A DNA stretch of 64,000 bases from Mesorhizobium neociceri (GCF_013520985.1 NZ_JACDTY010000020.1:34329-98328), one strand, 5' to 3'; numbered from the stretch's first letter, positions 32,519 through 44,952 are shown. Notes: generated by a model from the letters alone, not told the origin. Made by a program: numbers and translations.

Positions 32519-33619
32519 ATGACCACAGACACCAATCTCAAAGCCGCCAATGCCGACACCGCCTGGCAAGACGACGTCCGCGCCGGCGTCCGCCACGTCC
32601 GCGATCTCGCCTCGCTGCCGCTGTCGCCTGCTGAACGCTCGGCGGCGCAAGAGGGGGCTACGCGGCACAAGGTGCGTGCCCCCAAAGCCTATCTCGACCT
32701 GATCGACTGGAACGATCCCGCCGATCCCATCCGGGCGCAGGTCATTCCGTCGCCGGATGAACTGGTGGAAACGGAAGGCGAGCTCGACGATCCGATCGCC
32801 GACCATCATTTCAGCCCCGTGCCGCGACTGACGCATCGCCACGCCGACCGCGTGCTGTTGTTCCCGACTTACCAATGCGCGGTCTATTGCCGTTTCTGCT
32901 TCCGCAAGGAGTCCCTGACGTCGATCGGGCGCGGTTATACGCGAGAAGCATTGGAAGAGGCCTTTGCCTATATCGATGCCCACACCGAAATCCGCGAGGT
33001 GATCCTGACCGGCGGCGATCCGCTGTCGCTGCCGGACAAGGCGCTGGCCGAAATCCGCGCCCGCATCGAGACGATCGCGCATGTCAGGCTTTTGCGCATC
33101 CACACGCGCGTGCCTGTCGTACTGCCCTCCCGCATCACGCCGGGGCTGGTTGGTGCCTTGCAGGGCCGGCTGATGGTCACCGTCGTCACCCATTTCAACC
33201 ACGCACGCGAGATCACGCCGGCCACCGAATTGGCCTGTCGCACCATGCGCCAGGCCGGCTTCGTGCTGCTCAACCAGAGCGTCCTGCTCAAGGGCGTCAA
33301 CGACACGGTGGAAGTGCTGGAGGAACTCTGCCGCGAGCTGATGTATCGGCTCGGCGTTAAACCCTATTACCTGCACCATGGCGACCTCGCGCGCGGCATG
33401 GCGCATCGGCGCACCACCATTGCCGAGGGACAGGCACTGGCCGGCGCGCTGCGCGCCCGCCTGTCGGGCATCTGCAATCCCGTCTATGTGCTTGACCTGC
33501 CGGAAGGCGGCGGCAAGGTGCCGCTGGGCCCATGCCATATCGAGGGGCAGGACGGGCGGGACTGGCGCATTCGCGGCCAGGATGGCGAGGTGAGGGTGTA
33601 TCGGGAAGTGGTGGGGTAG
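32519..33619 (+). CDS. Lysine 2,3-aminomutase-like radical SAM protein (KamA/EpmB family)
   Basis: A 366-residue radical SAM enzyme. The 4Fe-4S motif is 'CAVYCRFCFRKES', followed by 'EVILTGGDPLSL', 'LLRIHTRVPVVLPSRIT', 'MVTVVTHFNHAREIT' and a PLP-lysine motif 'LDLPEGGGKVPLGP'. The family converts L-alpha-lysine to beta-lysine, either free or for modification of elongation factor P (EpmB). The length lies between EpmB (about 340) and clostridial KamA (about 416), and no epmA-like gene is next to it, so which role applies is open. The ATG at 32519 is the first plausible start after the divergent promoter region. Confidence 0.87.
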   Translation: MTTDTNLKAANADTAWQDDVRAGVRHVRDLASLPLSPAERSAAQEGATRHKVRAPKAYLDLIDWNDPADPIRAQVIPSPDELVETEGELDDPIADHHFSPVPRLTHRHADRVLLFPTYQCAVYCRFCFRKESLTSIGRGYTREALEEAFAYIDAHTEIREVILTGGDPLSLPDKALAEIRARIETIAHVRLLRIHTRVPVVLPSRITPGLVGALQGRLMVTVVTHFNHAREITPATELACRTMRQAGFVLLNQSVLLKGVNDTVEVLEELCRELMYRLGVKPYYLHHGDLARGMAHRRTTIAEGQALAGALRARLSGICNPVYVLDLPEGGGKVPLGPCHIEGQDGRDWRIRGQDGEVRVYREVVG

Positions 33620-33690
33620 TAGGAAGGCGTAGCCTTAGTTTGCTGTCGACGCCGTCAGCCGTGACAGCACCGTTCGCATTCCGTATATTG

Positions 33691-33710
33691 ACATAAAGAT
33701 ATCCTTATGT
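33691..33710. promoter_or_regulatory. Palindromic operator upstream of metH
   Basis: ACATAAAGATATCCTTATGT is a 20-bp palindrome with one mismatched pair, 26 bp before the metH start. From memory, ArsR-type SahR regulators of methionine-cycle genes in proteobacteria recognise sites with a central GATATC and AT-rich arms; this fits but was not checked. Confidence 0.6.
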
Positions 33711-33735
33711 GAAATTTGTCGCGCAAGGATAAAAA

Positions 33736-37545
<3,810 letters not shown>

Positions 37546-37564
37546 CGCTTGCACCCCGGTCGGG

Positions 37565-37609
37565 AATTTTCCCGTATTGGGAAAATTCTGCTTGTTCCCA
37601 ATATGGGAA
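37565..37609. promoter_or_regulatory. Twin operators of the higBA toxin-antitoxin operon
   Basis: AATTTTCCC-GTATT-GGGAAAATT (37565-37587) is a perfect 9-bp inverted repeat, and TTCCCA-ATA-TGGGAA (37595-37609) a perfect 6-bp one. They share TTCCC-N5-GGGAA, and their centres are 26 bp apart. They lie 17 bp or more before the toxin start, exactly where the antitoxin should bind to repress its operon. Confidence 0.78.
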
Positions 37610-37625
37610 TATCCTATATCGAGCT

Positions 37626-37922
37626 ATGCAGGTCATTGCCAAGAAGGCGCTGAGGGACTTCTGGGCCAAGCACAATCAGGCAGAAGCGCCTTTGACTGCG
37701 TGGTACGTGACTGTCGACAAGGCTGACTGGAAGACCCCTGCCGACATCAAGGTTGCGTTTGGCGCAACGGTTGATTTCGTCGGCGACAATCGGGTCATTT
37801 TCGACATAGGCGGCAACAAGTACCGCTTGATCGTCCATGTCGCCTACAAGTTTCATCGTGTCCTGATCAAATTCGTCGGGACGCACAAGGAATACGACAA
37901 GATTGATCCGGAGAAGGTGTGA
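37626..37922 (+). CDS. higB: HigB family type II toxin (mRNA interferase)
   Basis: A 98-residue RelE-superfamily toxin of the HigB branch: 'AKKALRDFWAKHNQAEAPL' at the N-terminus and the conserved C-terminal 'YRLIVHVAYKFHRVLIKFVG' then 'THKEYDKID', typical of ribosome-dependent endoribonucleases. The toxin-first order is characteristic of higBA. Its stop TGA overlaps the antitoxin ATG by one base. The genes are more AT-rich than metH upstream, suggesting acquisition. Confidence 0.92.
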   Translation: MQVIAKKALRDFWAKHNQAEAPLTAWYVTVDKADWKTPADIKVAFGATVDFVGDNRVIFDIGGNKYRLIVHVAYKFHRVLIKFVGTHKEYDKIDPEKV

Positions 37923-38320
37923 TGGAAAACATTCGACCCATTAAAACCGAAGCCGATTACGATTGGGCGATTTCCGAGATCACCAGATATTTTGAGAACG
38001 AGCCCGAGGTGGGTTCTGCCGATGGTGACCGCTTCGATGTTCTCGCGACCCTGATCGAGGCGTATGAGGACAAGCACTACCCAATTGAAGCGCCGGATCC
38101 TGTCGAAGCCATTCGTTCACACATGGAACTGTTCAAGCTCTCGCGTAAGGCCTTGGCTGACGTAATCGGGTCATCGCCTCGCGCGAGCGAAGTGCTGAGC
38201 CGAAAGCGTGCCCTCACCATGGATATGGTCTTCAAGCTCAACAGGGAATGGCACATTCCCGCGGAAGTTCTTGTGCGGCCCTACCACCTTGCGAAGGACA
38301 AGGAACGCAAGCGCGCTTAG
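37922..38320 (+). CDS. higA: HigA antitoxin, XRE-family helix-turn-helix
   Basis: A 132-residue antitoxin. The N-terminal half is 'IRPIKTEADYDWAISEI' and 'DRFDVLATLIEAYEDKHYPI'; the helix-turn-helix is 'LSRKALADVIGSSPRASEVL' followed by 'KRALTMDMVFKLNREWHIPA'. This is the COG5499 HigA architecture. It neutralises HigB and should repress the operon through the palindromes at 37565-37609. The ATG at 37922 is preferred to the GTG at 37919 because it overlaps the toxin stop. Confidence 0.93.
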   Translation: MENIRPIKTEADYDWAISEITRYFENEPEVGSADGDRFDVLATLIEAYEDKHYPIEAPDPVEAIRSHMELFKLSRKALADVIGSSPRASEVLSRKRALTMDMVFKLNREWHIPAEVLVRPYHLAKDKERKRA

Positions 38321-38570
38321 CGCATTTTGCCATTCAGCAGCCTGACCACGAGCGAACGGGACGGCAACAAGTTCAAGGGCGGCGCCAGATGAACTGGCGC
38401 CATCGGTGGATCGAGGCCACCGGGCAAGTCCGGCACGCGGCTCTTTGTTGGTTTCTCCCCGTCCAAAAAAATCTCACCGCACCAGGGAATAAAGCACGGC
38501 CCTTGCGGGTCTTGTTATCAGCGGGGCCATTCCGGCCCGCGACCCAGAAACGAAACAAGGGATTTTGGAC

Positions 38571-38813
38571 ATGACCAAGCTCGCTTTCAGCGTGGCAGCG
38601 ATGCTGCTTGCCTCGAGCGCTGCCTTTGCCGGCAGCGACCACTTCGGCACCAACAACGCAAACCAGCCTGCCGTCGACACCAATGCGACGGCGTCAATTC
38701 CCTACACAGCGCAGCAGGACGGCGTCGACACCAAGGTGACGACCGGGCCGAAGCAGGGCTCGGTGCAGGACATCATTGACCAACATAACCGGGACGGCAT
38801 CTGGGGCCGCTGA
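38571..38813 (+). CDS. Small secreted protein, DUF680-like
   Basis: An 80-residue protein with a signal peptide (MTKLAFSVAAMLLASSAAFA) and a short polar mature part ('GSDHFGTNNANQPAVDTNAT' to 'IIDQHNRDGIWGR'). It resembles the DUF680 family that I remember as nearly confined to Mesorhizobium, where many paralogs exist. Function unknown. An AAGGGA ribosome site precedes the ATG. The 250 bp upstream holds a perfect 8-bp hairpin (38381-38401, GGCGCCAG/CTGGCGCC) without a T run. Confidence 0.72.
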   Translation: MTKLAFSVAAMLLASSAAFAGSDHFGTNNANQPAVDTNATASIPYTAQQDGVDTKVTTGPKQGSVQDIIDQHNRDGIWGR

Positions 38814-38926
38814 GTTCACGAGCGCCGGCGCCGGATCCGGCGGCGCCCGCCTCATCAGGACGGAGAGCCAGCGCTCATCGTCATCTCTTCCGCGACTTCA
38901 GACACCACTCACAAGAGGAAATCACC

Positions 38927-39898
38927 ATGTTCAGCATGACACGTCGCACACTGCTTGGAACCACGCTCGCCGCGACCGCCTTCGGCCTCGCAGGTAAGCT
39001 TGAATTCAGTCGCCCGGCCTTTGCCGAAACGCCCGTCGAGCCGTCGGTCGGCTTCTACAAATACAAGGTCGGCGATATCGAGGTCACCGCCATCTATGAC
39101 GGCATTTGGCGCAAGCCGCATGACCCGGCCTTCATCAAGGACGTGTCGGTCGACGACACCAAGGCCGCGCTCGCCAAGGCGGGGCTGACCACCGAGTTCA
39201 TGCCCATCCCGCTCACCGTCGTCGTGCTCAAGATGAACGGCAAGTTGATCATGATGGATGCCGGCTCGGGCGTCGGCCAGTGGCAGACCAACGCCACGCA
39301 TCTGCCGGCCAACATGGCTGCCGCGGGCATCGACTACAAGGCGATCGACACCATCATGATCTCGCATTTCCACCCCGACCATGTCTGGGGCCTGATGGAA
39401 AAGGGCACCAACGCGCCGGTGTTCCCCAATGCCGAGCTGATCGTCAACGCCACCGAATACAATTGGTGGACCGACCCGAGCCGGCTAGGAAAACTGCCCG
39501 AGGGACGCAAGCCGGCGGGCAAGCGCATCGCCGAAAATTTTCCGAAATGGAAGAACTGGAAGCTGGTCGATGACGGCGCCGAGGTCGTGCCCGGCATCCA
39601 GATCATCGCCGCGCCCGGCCACACGCCGGGCCACTCGGTCTACCTCGCAAATTCCGGCAAGGAACAGCTGATGATCTCGGCCGACACCATGTATGTGCCG
39701 GCCCTTCTGGCGCCGCATCCGGAGTGGCAGGGCAGCTACGACCAGGACGGGCCGACGGCGATCGCCACACGCCACAAGATCATCGACCGGGTGATCGCCG
39801 ACAACATCCGCATTTCCGGTTCGCACTTCCCGTTCCCCGGCACCGGTGTCTTCGACAAGGACGGCAACGCCTACGGCTTTACGCCGGTTCAAATCTGA
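38927..39898 (+). CDS. Exported MBL-fold metallo-hydrolase
   Basis: A 323-residue metallo-beta-lactamase-fold enzyme. The N-terminus 'MTRRTLLGTTLAATAFGLAG' has a twin-arginine signal. The zinc motif HxHxDH is in 'IMISHFHPDHVWGLME', with further ligands in 'AAPGHTPGHSVYLANSG' and 'LMISADTMY'. The length and layout match periplasmic quorum-quenching-lactonase-like or general MBL hydrolases; the substrate is unknown. GAGGAAATCACC precedes the ATG. The TPR gene 31 bp downstream is probably co-transcribed. Confidence 0.85.
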   Translation: MFSMTRRTLLGTTLAATAFGLAGKLEFSRPAFAETPVEPSVGFYKYKVGDIEVTAIYDGIWRKPHDPAFIKDVSVDDTKAALAKAGLTTEFMPIPLTVVVLKMNGKLIMMDAGSGVGQWQTNATHLPANMAAAGIDYKAIDTIMISHFHPDHVWGLMEKGTNAPVFPNAELIVNATEYNWWTDPSRLGKLPEGRKPAGKRIAENFPKWKNWKLVDDGAEVVPGIQIIAAPGHTPGHSVYLANSGKEQLMISADTMYVPALLAPHPEWQGSYDQDGPTAIATRHKIIDRVIADNIRISGSHFPFPGTGVFDKDGNAYGFTPVQI

Positions 39899-39929
39899 GC
39901 ACGCGCTGCCAACCAAAGCGAGAAAGACA

Positions 39930-40409
39930 ATGAGACAATCCTGTCTGGGCAGAAACGCCCTGTTCGGCCTGCTCGGCGCCATTGCCGTGCTGACCGTGGT
40001 TCCCGTGGCCACCATCATGCCGGCCTATGCGGTCGACGACATCGAGGGCACCGACGCCCCCGACCTCACCGCCGTCCGGGCCAAGATCGCCGTCAAGGAC
40101 TACAAGGGCGCATTGGCCGATTTGCGCGACCTCGCGCAGGACAACCAGCAGGCCGACGTCTACAATCTGCTCGGCTTCACGCTGCGCAAGACCGGCGATT
40201 TCACCACCGCGCTGACCTACTACAACAAGGCGCTGGAGCTGAAGCCCGATCACAAGGCCGCTCGCGAATATCTGGGCGAGCTCTATGTCGAGACCGGCGA
40301 CATGGCCAAGGCCAACGAGCAACTGGCGTTTCTGCAGAAGCTGTGTCCCGCCGGCTGCGAGGAACTCGAAGACCTGCAAAAGGCCATCGACACCAAGGTT
40401 ACGCAGTAA
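39930..40409 (+). CDS. Secreted TPR protein
   Basis: A 159-residue protein with an N-terminal signal or anchor ('LFGLLGAIAVLTVVPVATIM', ending PAYAV) and two to three TPR motifs ('ADVYNLLGFTLRKTGDFTTA', 'HKAAREYLGELYVETGDMAK'). A C-terminal CPAGC pair could be a disulfide. Likely a periplasmic scaffold working with the MBL-fold protein just upstream. The Met at 39930 is preferred since earlier in-frame codons lie inside the MBL gene. Confidence 0.78.
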   Translation: MRQSCLGRNALFGLLGAIAVLTVVPVATIMPAYAVDDIEGTDAPDLTAVRAKIAVKDYKGALADLRDLAQDNQQADVYNLLGFTLRKTGDFTTALTYYNKALELKPDHKAAREYLGELYVETGDMAKANEQLAFLQKLCPAGCEELEDLQKAIDTKVTQ

Positions 40410-40421
40410 GGCTCGGCGCGC

Positions 40422-40492
40422 CTTTCCTCTCCCCCCGCAAAGCGGGGGAGAGGTGGCTCGGCAAAGCCGAGACGGAGTGGGGGGCCTTGGCG
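40422..40492. repeat. Palindromic intergenic repeat
   Basis: Two consecutive hairpins: ctctccccccgcaaagcggg with its complement, and gctcggcaaagccgag, followed by acggagtggggg. Same family as the blocks at 51.1 and 54.0 kb. The remaining gap to the DoxX gene shows nothing clear. Confidence 0.75.
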
Positions 40493-40666
40493 CTACCCCA
40501 GCCCATCACAGCTTGGGCGTCCGTGGCCGGCGCCCAAAAAGCCGGAGCCGGCAAGCTTCCCTCGAGCCGGCTCCAGCCCCTCAGACATCACCCACGTCCA
40601 GCGCAGTTCCTGCGTGGCCCACCCGGAGCGCGGCGCATGCCTGCACCCAAAATCCGGAGCCTGACC

Positions 40667-41206
40667 ATGACCCTGACCGACCAAGCCGCGAAGCTGCACA
40701 CGCTCGCCGCAAAATACCACCTCAAGGACATCACCCTGCTCGCCGCCCGCCTGCTGCTGTCCGTGCTCTTCCTGCACGAAGGCCTGACGCTGGCCACCCA
40801 TTTCGACGCCGCCGCCAAGGCGATGGCAACCCAAGGCATCAGTCTGCCGCTGCTCATCGCCACGCTCGCGCTGCAACTCGGCGCTGGGCTCAGCATTGCA
40901 TCCGGCCTGCTGACCCGCCTCGGCGCCATCGGCCTCGGCCTGTTCTGCCTGGCGACTGCCACGCTCTTCCACACCAACCTCGCCAGCCAGAACGAACTGC
41001 TGCATTTCGAAAAGGACCTGGCCATATCAGGCGGCATGTTCGTGCTGGCCATATCAGGCGCCGGCGCGTTCTCGCTGGACCGGCTGGTGACGTGTTATTT
41101 GCAAAAGCGCCAGCGCGACAAGGAAATGGTGGCAGCACTTCTGGCTGCGGAGAACAATATGACGGTGCGGGTGACGCTGCCGGTTTGTGGGTCGGCCAGA
41201 CCGTAG
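40667..41206 (+). CDS. DoxX family membrane protein
   Basis: A 179-residue protein with four hydrophobic segments ('LLAARLLLSVLFLHEGLTLA', 'LPLLIATLALQLGAGLSIAS', 'AIGLGLFCLATATLFHTNLA', 'GGMFVLAISGAGAFSLDRL'), the pattern and length of DoxX proteins. These inner-membrane proteins are loosely linked to respiration and oxidative stress. ATCCGGAG precedes the ATG at 40667; a second in-frame ATG lies at 40637. Confidence 0.8.
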   Translation: MTLTDQAAKLHTLAAKYHLKDITLLAARLLLSVLFLHEGLTLATHFDAAAKAMATQGISLPLLIATLALQLGAGLSIASGLLTRLGAIGLGLFCLATATLFHTNLASQNELLHFEKDLAISGGMFVLAISGAGAFSLDRLVTCYLQKRQRDKEMVAALLAAENNMTVRVTLPVCGSARP

Positions 41207-41280
41207 GCCCGTCGCGCGTGCTTTTCTGGAACAAGCCTTGATGTCCCGCATTCTATTAGCAGGGACGGAAGGAGTGTCGA

Positions 41281-41883
41281 GTGAAAGCGGTTTTGGGATT
41301 GGTCGGCGGCTTCGTGCTGACCCTTGCGGTGTTCGGCAGCGGGCTGGTCTTCGCAGCCTGGCTACTTGCCGCCAAGCCTGCGCGCGAGGCAAGGCCCGCC
41401 GTCAGCGTGGCGGAGCTGTGGACCCGGAAAGCGCGGCCGGTGAACAAGGCGGCGCAATACCTCGAACGTGTGCCGGCCGGGCAGCCCGCGCATGCCGACA
41501 TCGCCGCCAAGGAGCCGGCCCAGGGCCGGGTTAAGCCGCAGCCCGATCCCACCGTCACCGGCGCCATCGCGCCGGCCGAACTGCCGCCGCCGCATCTCGC
41601 CTGGTGCGCCAACCGCTACCGCTCCTATGATCCCGATGACAACAGCTACATGTCTTATAGCGGACAGCAGCGCACCTGCGTCTCGCCCTATCTCGCCGCC
41701 GACCGCGCCGCGCCGCGAGCCGCCGAGGCAAGCTATGTCGAGGGCGCGGGGCTGGGCGCCTACGCGGTCACCGGCGGCGACGCGGACCATGTCGCCTCCT
41801 GCTTCAGCCGCTATCGCTCGTACCGTCCGGAAGACAACAGCTACCAGCCATATTCCGGCGAGCCGAGACGGCAATGCGAGTAG
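41281..41883 (+). CDS. BA14K family protein with two Cys-bounded repeats
   Basis: A 200-residue protein. The N-terminal hydrophobic segment ('VGGFVLTLAVFGSGLVFAAW') anchors it, then comes a Pro/Ala-rich stretch and two copies of the BA14K motif: 'WCANRYRSYDPDDNSYMSYS' ending QRTC and 'CFSRYRSYRPEDNSYQPYSG' ending RRQC. The Brucella founder is an immunoreactive protein with lectin-like properties. Having two motifs in one chain is less common. The start is GTG with GGAAGGAG ahead. Confidence 0.85.
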   Translation: MKAVLGLVGGFVLTLAVFGSGLVFAAWLLAAKPAREARPAVSVAELWTRKARPVNKAAQYLERVPAGQPAHADIAAKEPAQGRVKPQPDPTVTGAIAPAELPPPHLAWCANRYRSYDPDDNSYMSYSGQQRTCVSPYLAADRAAPRAAEASYVEGAGLGAYAVTGGDADHVASCFSRYRSYRPEDNSYQPYSGEPRRQCE

Positions 41884-41989
41884 CGCGGGCTGGCGAGCCC
41901 GCGTGACGAAGGGGGCGCCGCGAGCGATTGCGACCGGGCGATTTCTGGGATCGTTCGGATCGGCCTCGAAGCCCAGAGGAGGAACAACC

Positions 41990-42307
41990 ATGGAAGACGA
42001 CCGGCATGAGAAGATCCAGAAGCGCACATACCAGATCTGGCAGCGTGAAGGCGGCGGCGACCCCGAGCATCACTGGCATCGGGCCGAGGCCGAGATCGAC
42101 CGCGAAGCCGCCCTGCCGCTGACCGCCGACGACGCGCTGCCGCGCGAGATCGCCAGCGCCGACGTGCTGACGGTCGAGGAACTGGCCGTGCGCACCGGCA
42201 TCTCGGGCGACGAGGCGCAGGAGTTGATGGACAGGCTTGGCACCGACCGCGCCGCGATTGAGCAGGCGGCGCGTAGCCTCAAGGCGAAGCGGCGGCGGGC
42301 GTCTTGA
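41990..42307 (+). CDS. DUF2934/DUF3606-type small protein
   Basis: A 105-residue soluble protein. The first part 'HEKIQKRTYQIWQREGG' with 'PEHHWHRAEAEID' is the DUF2934 signature. The second part 'VLTVEELAVRTGISGDEAQE' resembles DUF3606. Both are short domains of unknown function frequent in rhizobia and often stress induced. AGAGGAGGAACA is a very strong ribosome site for the ATG at 41990. Confidence 0.78.
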   Translation: MEDDRHEKIQKRTYQIWQREGGGDPEHHWHRAEAEIDREAALPLTADDALPREIASADVLTVEELAVRTGISGDEAQELMDRLGTDRAAIEQAARSLKAKRRRAS

Positions 42308-42519
42308 TCGGGGACCTAGGTGCGGGCCGAAAGCTGCTGCAGGCTTACTTCCGTCAGCGCGGTGTGAGCGTAAGTTTTTCGGTCTAGCAGACACGGCGTG
42401 CCGGAACTCATTGGGCTTCAGGATTCATGCTGCGTTTAGTGCCGCGCGCACTCGTTGATCCGCTGCTGCGCCGGGTGTATCTGTGCTGGCGAGGCGCGCC
42501 ATTGATCGCCGGGCCGGAT

Positions 42520-44388
42520 CTACTGCGGCGCCCGCGCACTCTGCCAAAACCAGATTGCGAGCGAGCCGGATCGCCCACGGATCTGTGTCTCCACAGGTCC
42601 TCTTAAAGCACCGGATTTGAACAACGCGCAGTCGCGACCGGCGACAGCAAGCATTTCGTCACTCACCGCCACTTCGGCTTTCTGGTCGGCAGCGATCTCC
42701 ATCAAGCGACTTGCAACGTTGACGGTGTCGCCGATGGCCGCGATGTGCTGACGCCCTTCGCCGCCGAGTCGAGAGGCCACGATTGTTCCATAATGCGCTC
42801 CAATCTTGAAGCCGATCCGGGATGCGGTCGAGGCAGGCAACGAGGCGAGCCAATCGTTGGTGCGGCTGGAGAGCCCGGCACAACAGCGGGCAGCATTGGA
42901 GGCGTCGTCTGTCGCCGGTTCCGGTAGGCCGAACAGGATCATGGCGCCGTCACCCATGAAACTCGTGACAACGCCACCGCAGCTTGTCACTTCTTCGTCC
43001 ACCAGCGCGTGAAAATTGTTCAGGAGTTCGCGCGTGGCGCTCGGTCCCAATGTTTCACTCAGTCCGGTGAAGCCGGACAGGTCGATGAACAGGATGGCGG
43101 CATCTGTCCGGACGGGTTCCGAGAGGAAGTCGCCATGCTTGGCGAGCCATGCCCCCAGTCCTGGGGCTTCAACGCGTTGAAGCAATTGGCTCTGCGTGGC
43201 GAAATATTGGGCCCGGCTCCTGCCCAGCCAAAGCTGCGCGGCCCCAAACAGGATTGCCGGCGGAACGGCAGCGGTCATCGGCAGCGCGGCGCTCAGCCAG
43301 ATATGGTGCAGGAAAGCGGTCATGTTGACCACGAACCAGATCAGGATCACGCCGGCGACCGCCGCGAGGCCGATGGCGTTTCGGCGCCACGCTAACAGGC
43401 CGACAAGAAGCATGGGCAGCGCCACTGCAAAGCCCGCGTCTGCAAGTCGAACGTTCTGGTCGCGCACGATTCCGTCGCCGGCCATCAGATGGGCAATCGC
43501 CGTCGACATGACCTCGACACCCGGCAGTATGGGATCGAACGGCGTCGGGAAGACATCGCCGGTGCCGGTTGCGGTCGCTCCTATCAAGACAATTCGACCC
43601 CGGATAGCGCCGGGATCGAATTGGCCCTCCAGCACGGTCGCGGCGCTGATCGTGCGGATCGTGCCGCGCGGGCCATAGAATGTAAGAGGCAGGATGTGAC
43701 CAATGTCCGTACGGATCGACCGTCCGTCCAGCGATAGATCATCGGGCGCAATTCCAGGGTCCTCTCCCGCCGCCATGGCGGCAACACGCAAGCAGAAGGA
43801 CGCTTGCAACTGATCTCCGGCCCGAAACAGCAACGGCACGAACCGGGGCGTTCCCGTCCTGTCGGTGACCACGTTCACGACGCCCACAGCGGCGGCGTCC
43901 GAAAACGCTTTCAGGGGCCACAGGAACCGCTCGGCATTCGGCACGCGGGCGAGGGGTCCTTCGCCCACGGCCAGCGTCCATTGTTTGCCTCCGGGGTAGA
44001 TCGCCGCTGCGGCGATTACGCTTCTACTCCTGCTCAGCGAACGCGCGAGCGCCTCGTCAGTGTCTTTTGCCCCGGGGTCGACCAGCAGCAGGTCGAGCGC
44101 AATGGCTTTCGGCCCAAGCGGCTCTATCGTATCGATGATTCGGGCAAGCGTGGCGCGGCTGAGGGGATAGCTGCCCTCGCGCCGCACTGTTTCATCGTCT
44201 ATTGCGACAATGGTGATCAGCTCCGGCGGCTTTGCCGTTCCTCGAACAAGCGTTCGAAGATCGGTCATCGTTGCCTCGACGCGATCGAGAAACCACAAAT
44301 TGCCGCGCCAGTGCGCGAAGCCCAGGCCGGCGCCCCAAAGACCCGCCAGAATGAGCGCGATCAGCGTCGGAAGCCCTCGTCGGCTCAT
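42520..44388 (-). CDS. CHASE2-sensor class III adenylate/guanylate cyclase
   Basis: A 622-residue membrane protein. TM1 ('LPTLIALILAGLWGAGLGF') is followed by a periplasmic CHASE2 domain (about 30-320, 'DLRTLVRGTAKPPELITIVA', 'VVLIGATATGTGDVFPTPFD'), three more TM segments and a C-terminal cyclase domain with metal-binding Asp residues in 'AAILFIDLSGFTGLSETLG' and 'SFMGDGAMILFGLP'. It makes cAMP (or cGMP) in response to an unknown periplasmic signal. The ATG at 44388 is used; a GTG at 44412 is possible. The FecR gene lies 33 bp upstream, an arrangement often seen with CHASE2 cyclases. Confidence 0.9.
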   Translation of the reverse strand: MSRRGLPTLIALILAGLWGAGLGFAHWRGNLWFLDRVEATMTDLRTLVRGTAKPPELITIVAIDDETVRREGSYPLSRATLARIIDTIEPLGPKAIALDLLLVDPGAKDTDEALARSLSRSRSVIAAAAIYPGGKQWTLAVGEGPLARVPNAERFLWPLKAFSDAAAVGVVNVVTDRTGTPRFVPLLFRAGDQLQASFCLRVAAMAAGEDPGIAPDDLSLDGRSIRTDIGHILPLTFYGPRGTIRTISAATVLEGQFDPGAIRGRIVLIGATATGTGDVFPTPFDPILPGVEVMSTAIAHLMAGDGIVRDQNVRLADAGFAVALPMLLVGLLAWRRNAIGLAAVAGVILIWFVVNMTAFLHHIWLSAALPMTAAVPPAILFGAAQLWLGRSRAQYFATQSQLLQRVEAPGLGAWLAKHGDFLSEPVRTDAAILFIDLSGFTGLSETLGPSATRELLNNFHALVDEEVTSCGGVVTSFMGDGAMILFGLPEPATDDASNAARCCAGLSSRTNDWLASLPASTASRIGFKIGAHYGTIVASRLGGEGRQHIAAIGDTVNVASRLMEIAADQKAEVAVSDEMLAVAGRDCALFKSGALRGPVETQIRGRSGSLAIWFWQSARAPQ

Positions 44389-44391
44389 TGC

Positions 44392-44430
44392 AAGCTCATT
44401 GGGCAAGCTCACTGGCCAAGCTCACTGGCC
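44392..44430. repeat. Three 13-bp direct repeats at the FecR/cyclase junction
   Basis: aagctcattgggc, aagctcactggcc and aagctcactggcc follow one another without gaps. They span the FecR stop codon and the two possible cyclase starts, so slippage here would change spacing or add codons to the cyclase N-terminus. Confidence 0.8.
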
Positions 44431-44952
44431 GAAACGGGCCAGCAATGCGGAAACGCGCTTGGCGGGCCAGTGCTTGACGATGAGTTTGCCGGTCCCGGCC
44501 TCGACGTCCACGCCATCGCCCGGTGCGAGGACCACGACGGCGGTGGATGCCGGTCTTTGCACGGCGACGCGACCCCTCAGGACGAAAACAGACGTCTTGC
44601 CATTGCCAACGTCGACTGTCCATTTTGTGCCTCGCACCGCGGCGATCGCCTGCGGGGTGACAACCGCGAAGCCACCCTGGACCGCACCGGCCGGAGCATC
44701 GAGCAGCAGCGCTTTGCGCCGCAACCTGACCGCGTCGGGACTGCCGTTTCGATCGCGATCCTCCAGCGTAAAACGAGCGCCACCTTCCACAATGACGGCA
44801 AGGCCTTCCCGACATCTCAGAATCTGTCGGGACGTACTGGGCACAGGCTCGAAGGTACACCCTGCATCCTGCGCATGGGCGGCACCCACCCAGAAGACAC
44901 CGGCAAACAGGACAGCCACCAGACTACGGAAAAATCGGCCCCTTGCGCTCAT
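44422..44952 (-). CDS. Secreted FecR-domain protein
   Basis: A 176-residue protein with a signal peptide ('LVAVLFAGVFWVGAAHAQ') and a FecR fold ('VVTPQAIAAVRGTKWTVDVG', 'SVFVLRGRVAVQRPASTAVV', 'VVLAPGDGVDVEAG'). Here it is a free periplasmic protein rather than an anti-sigma factor; it probably acts on the CHASE2 sensor of the cyclase encoded immediately downstream. TAAGGAGA precedes the ATG at 44952. Confidence 0.88.
   Translation of the reverse strand: MSARGRFFRSLVAVLFAGVFWVGAAHAQDAGCTFEPVPSTSRQILRCREGLAVIVEGGARFTLEDRDRNGSPDAVRLRRKALLLDAPAGAVQGGFAVVTPQAIAAVRGTKWTVDVGNGKTSVFVLRGRVAVQRPASTAVVVLAPGDGVDVEAGTGKLIVKHWPAKRVSALLARFGQ

Noticed and set aside
32318..33538. N-terminal extension of the acyl-CoA synthetase over the radical SAM gene
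   Set aside because: The open frame continues upstream but is antisense to the lysine 2,3-aminomutase-like gene; a GGAGG site fixes the start at 32317.
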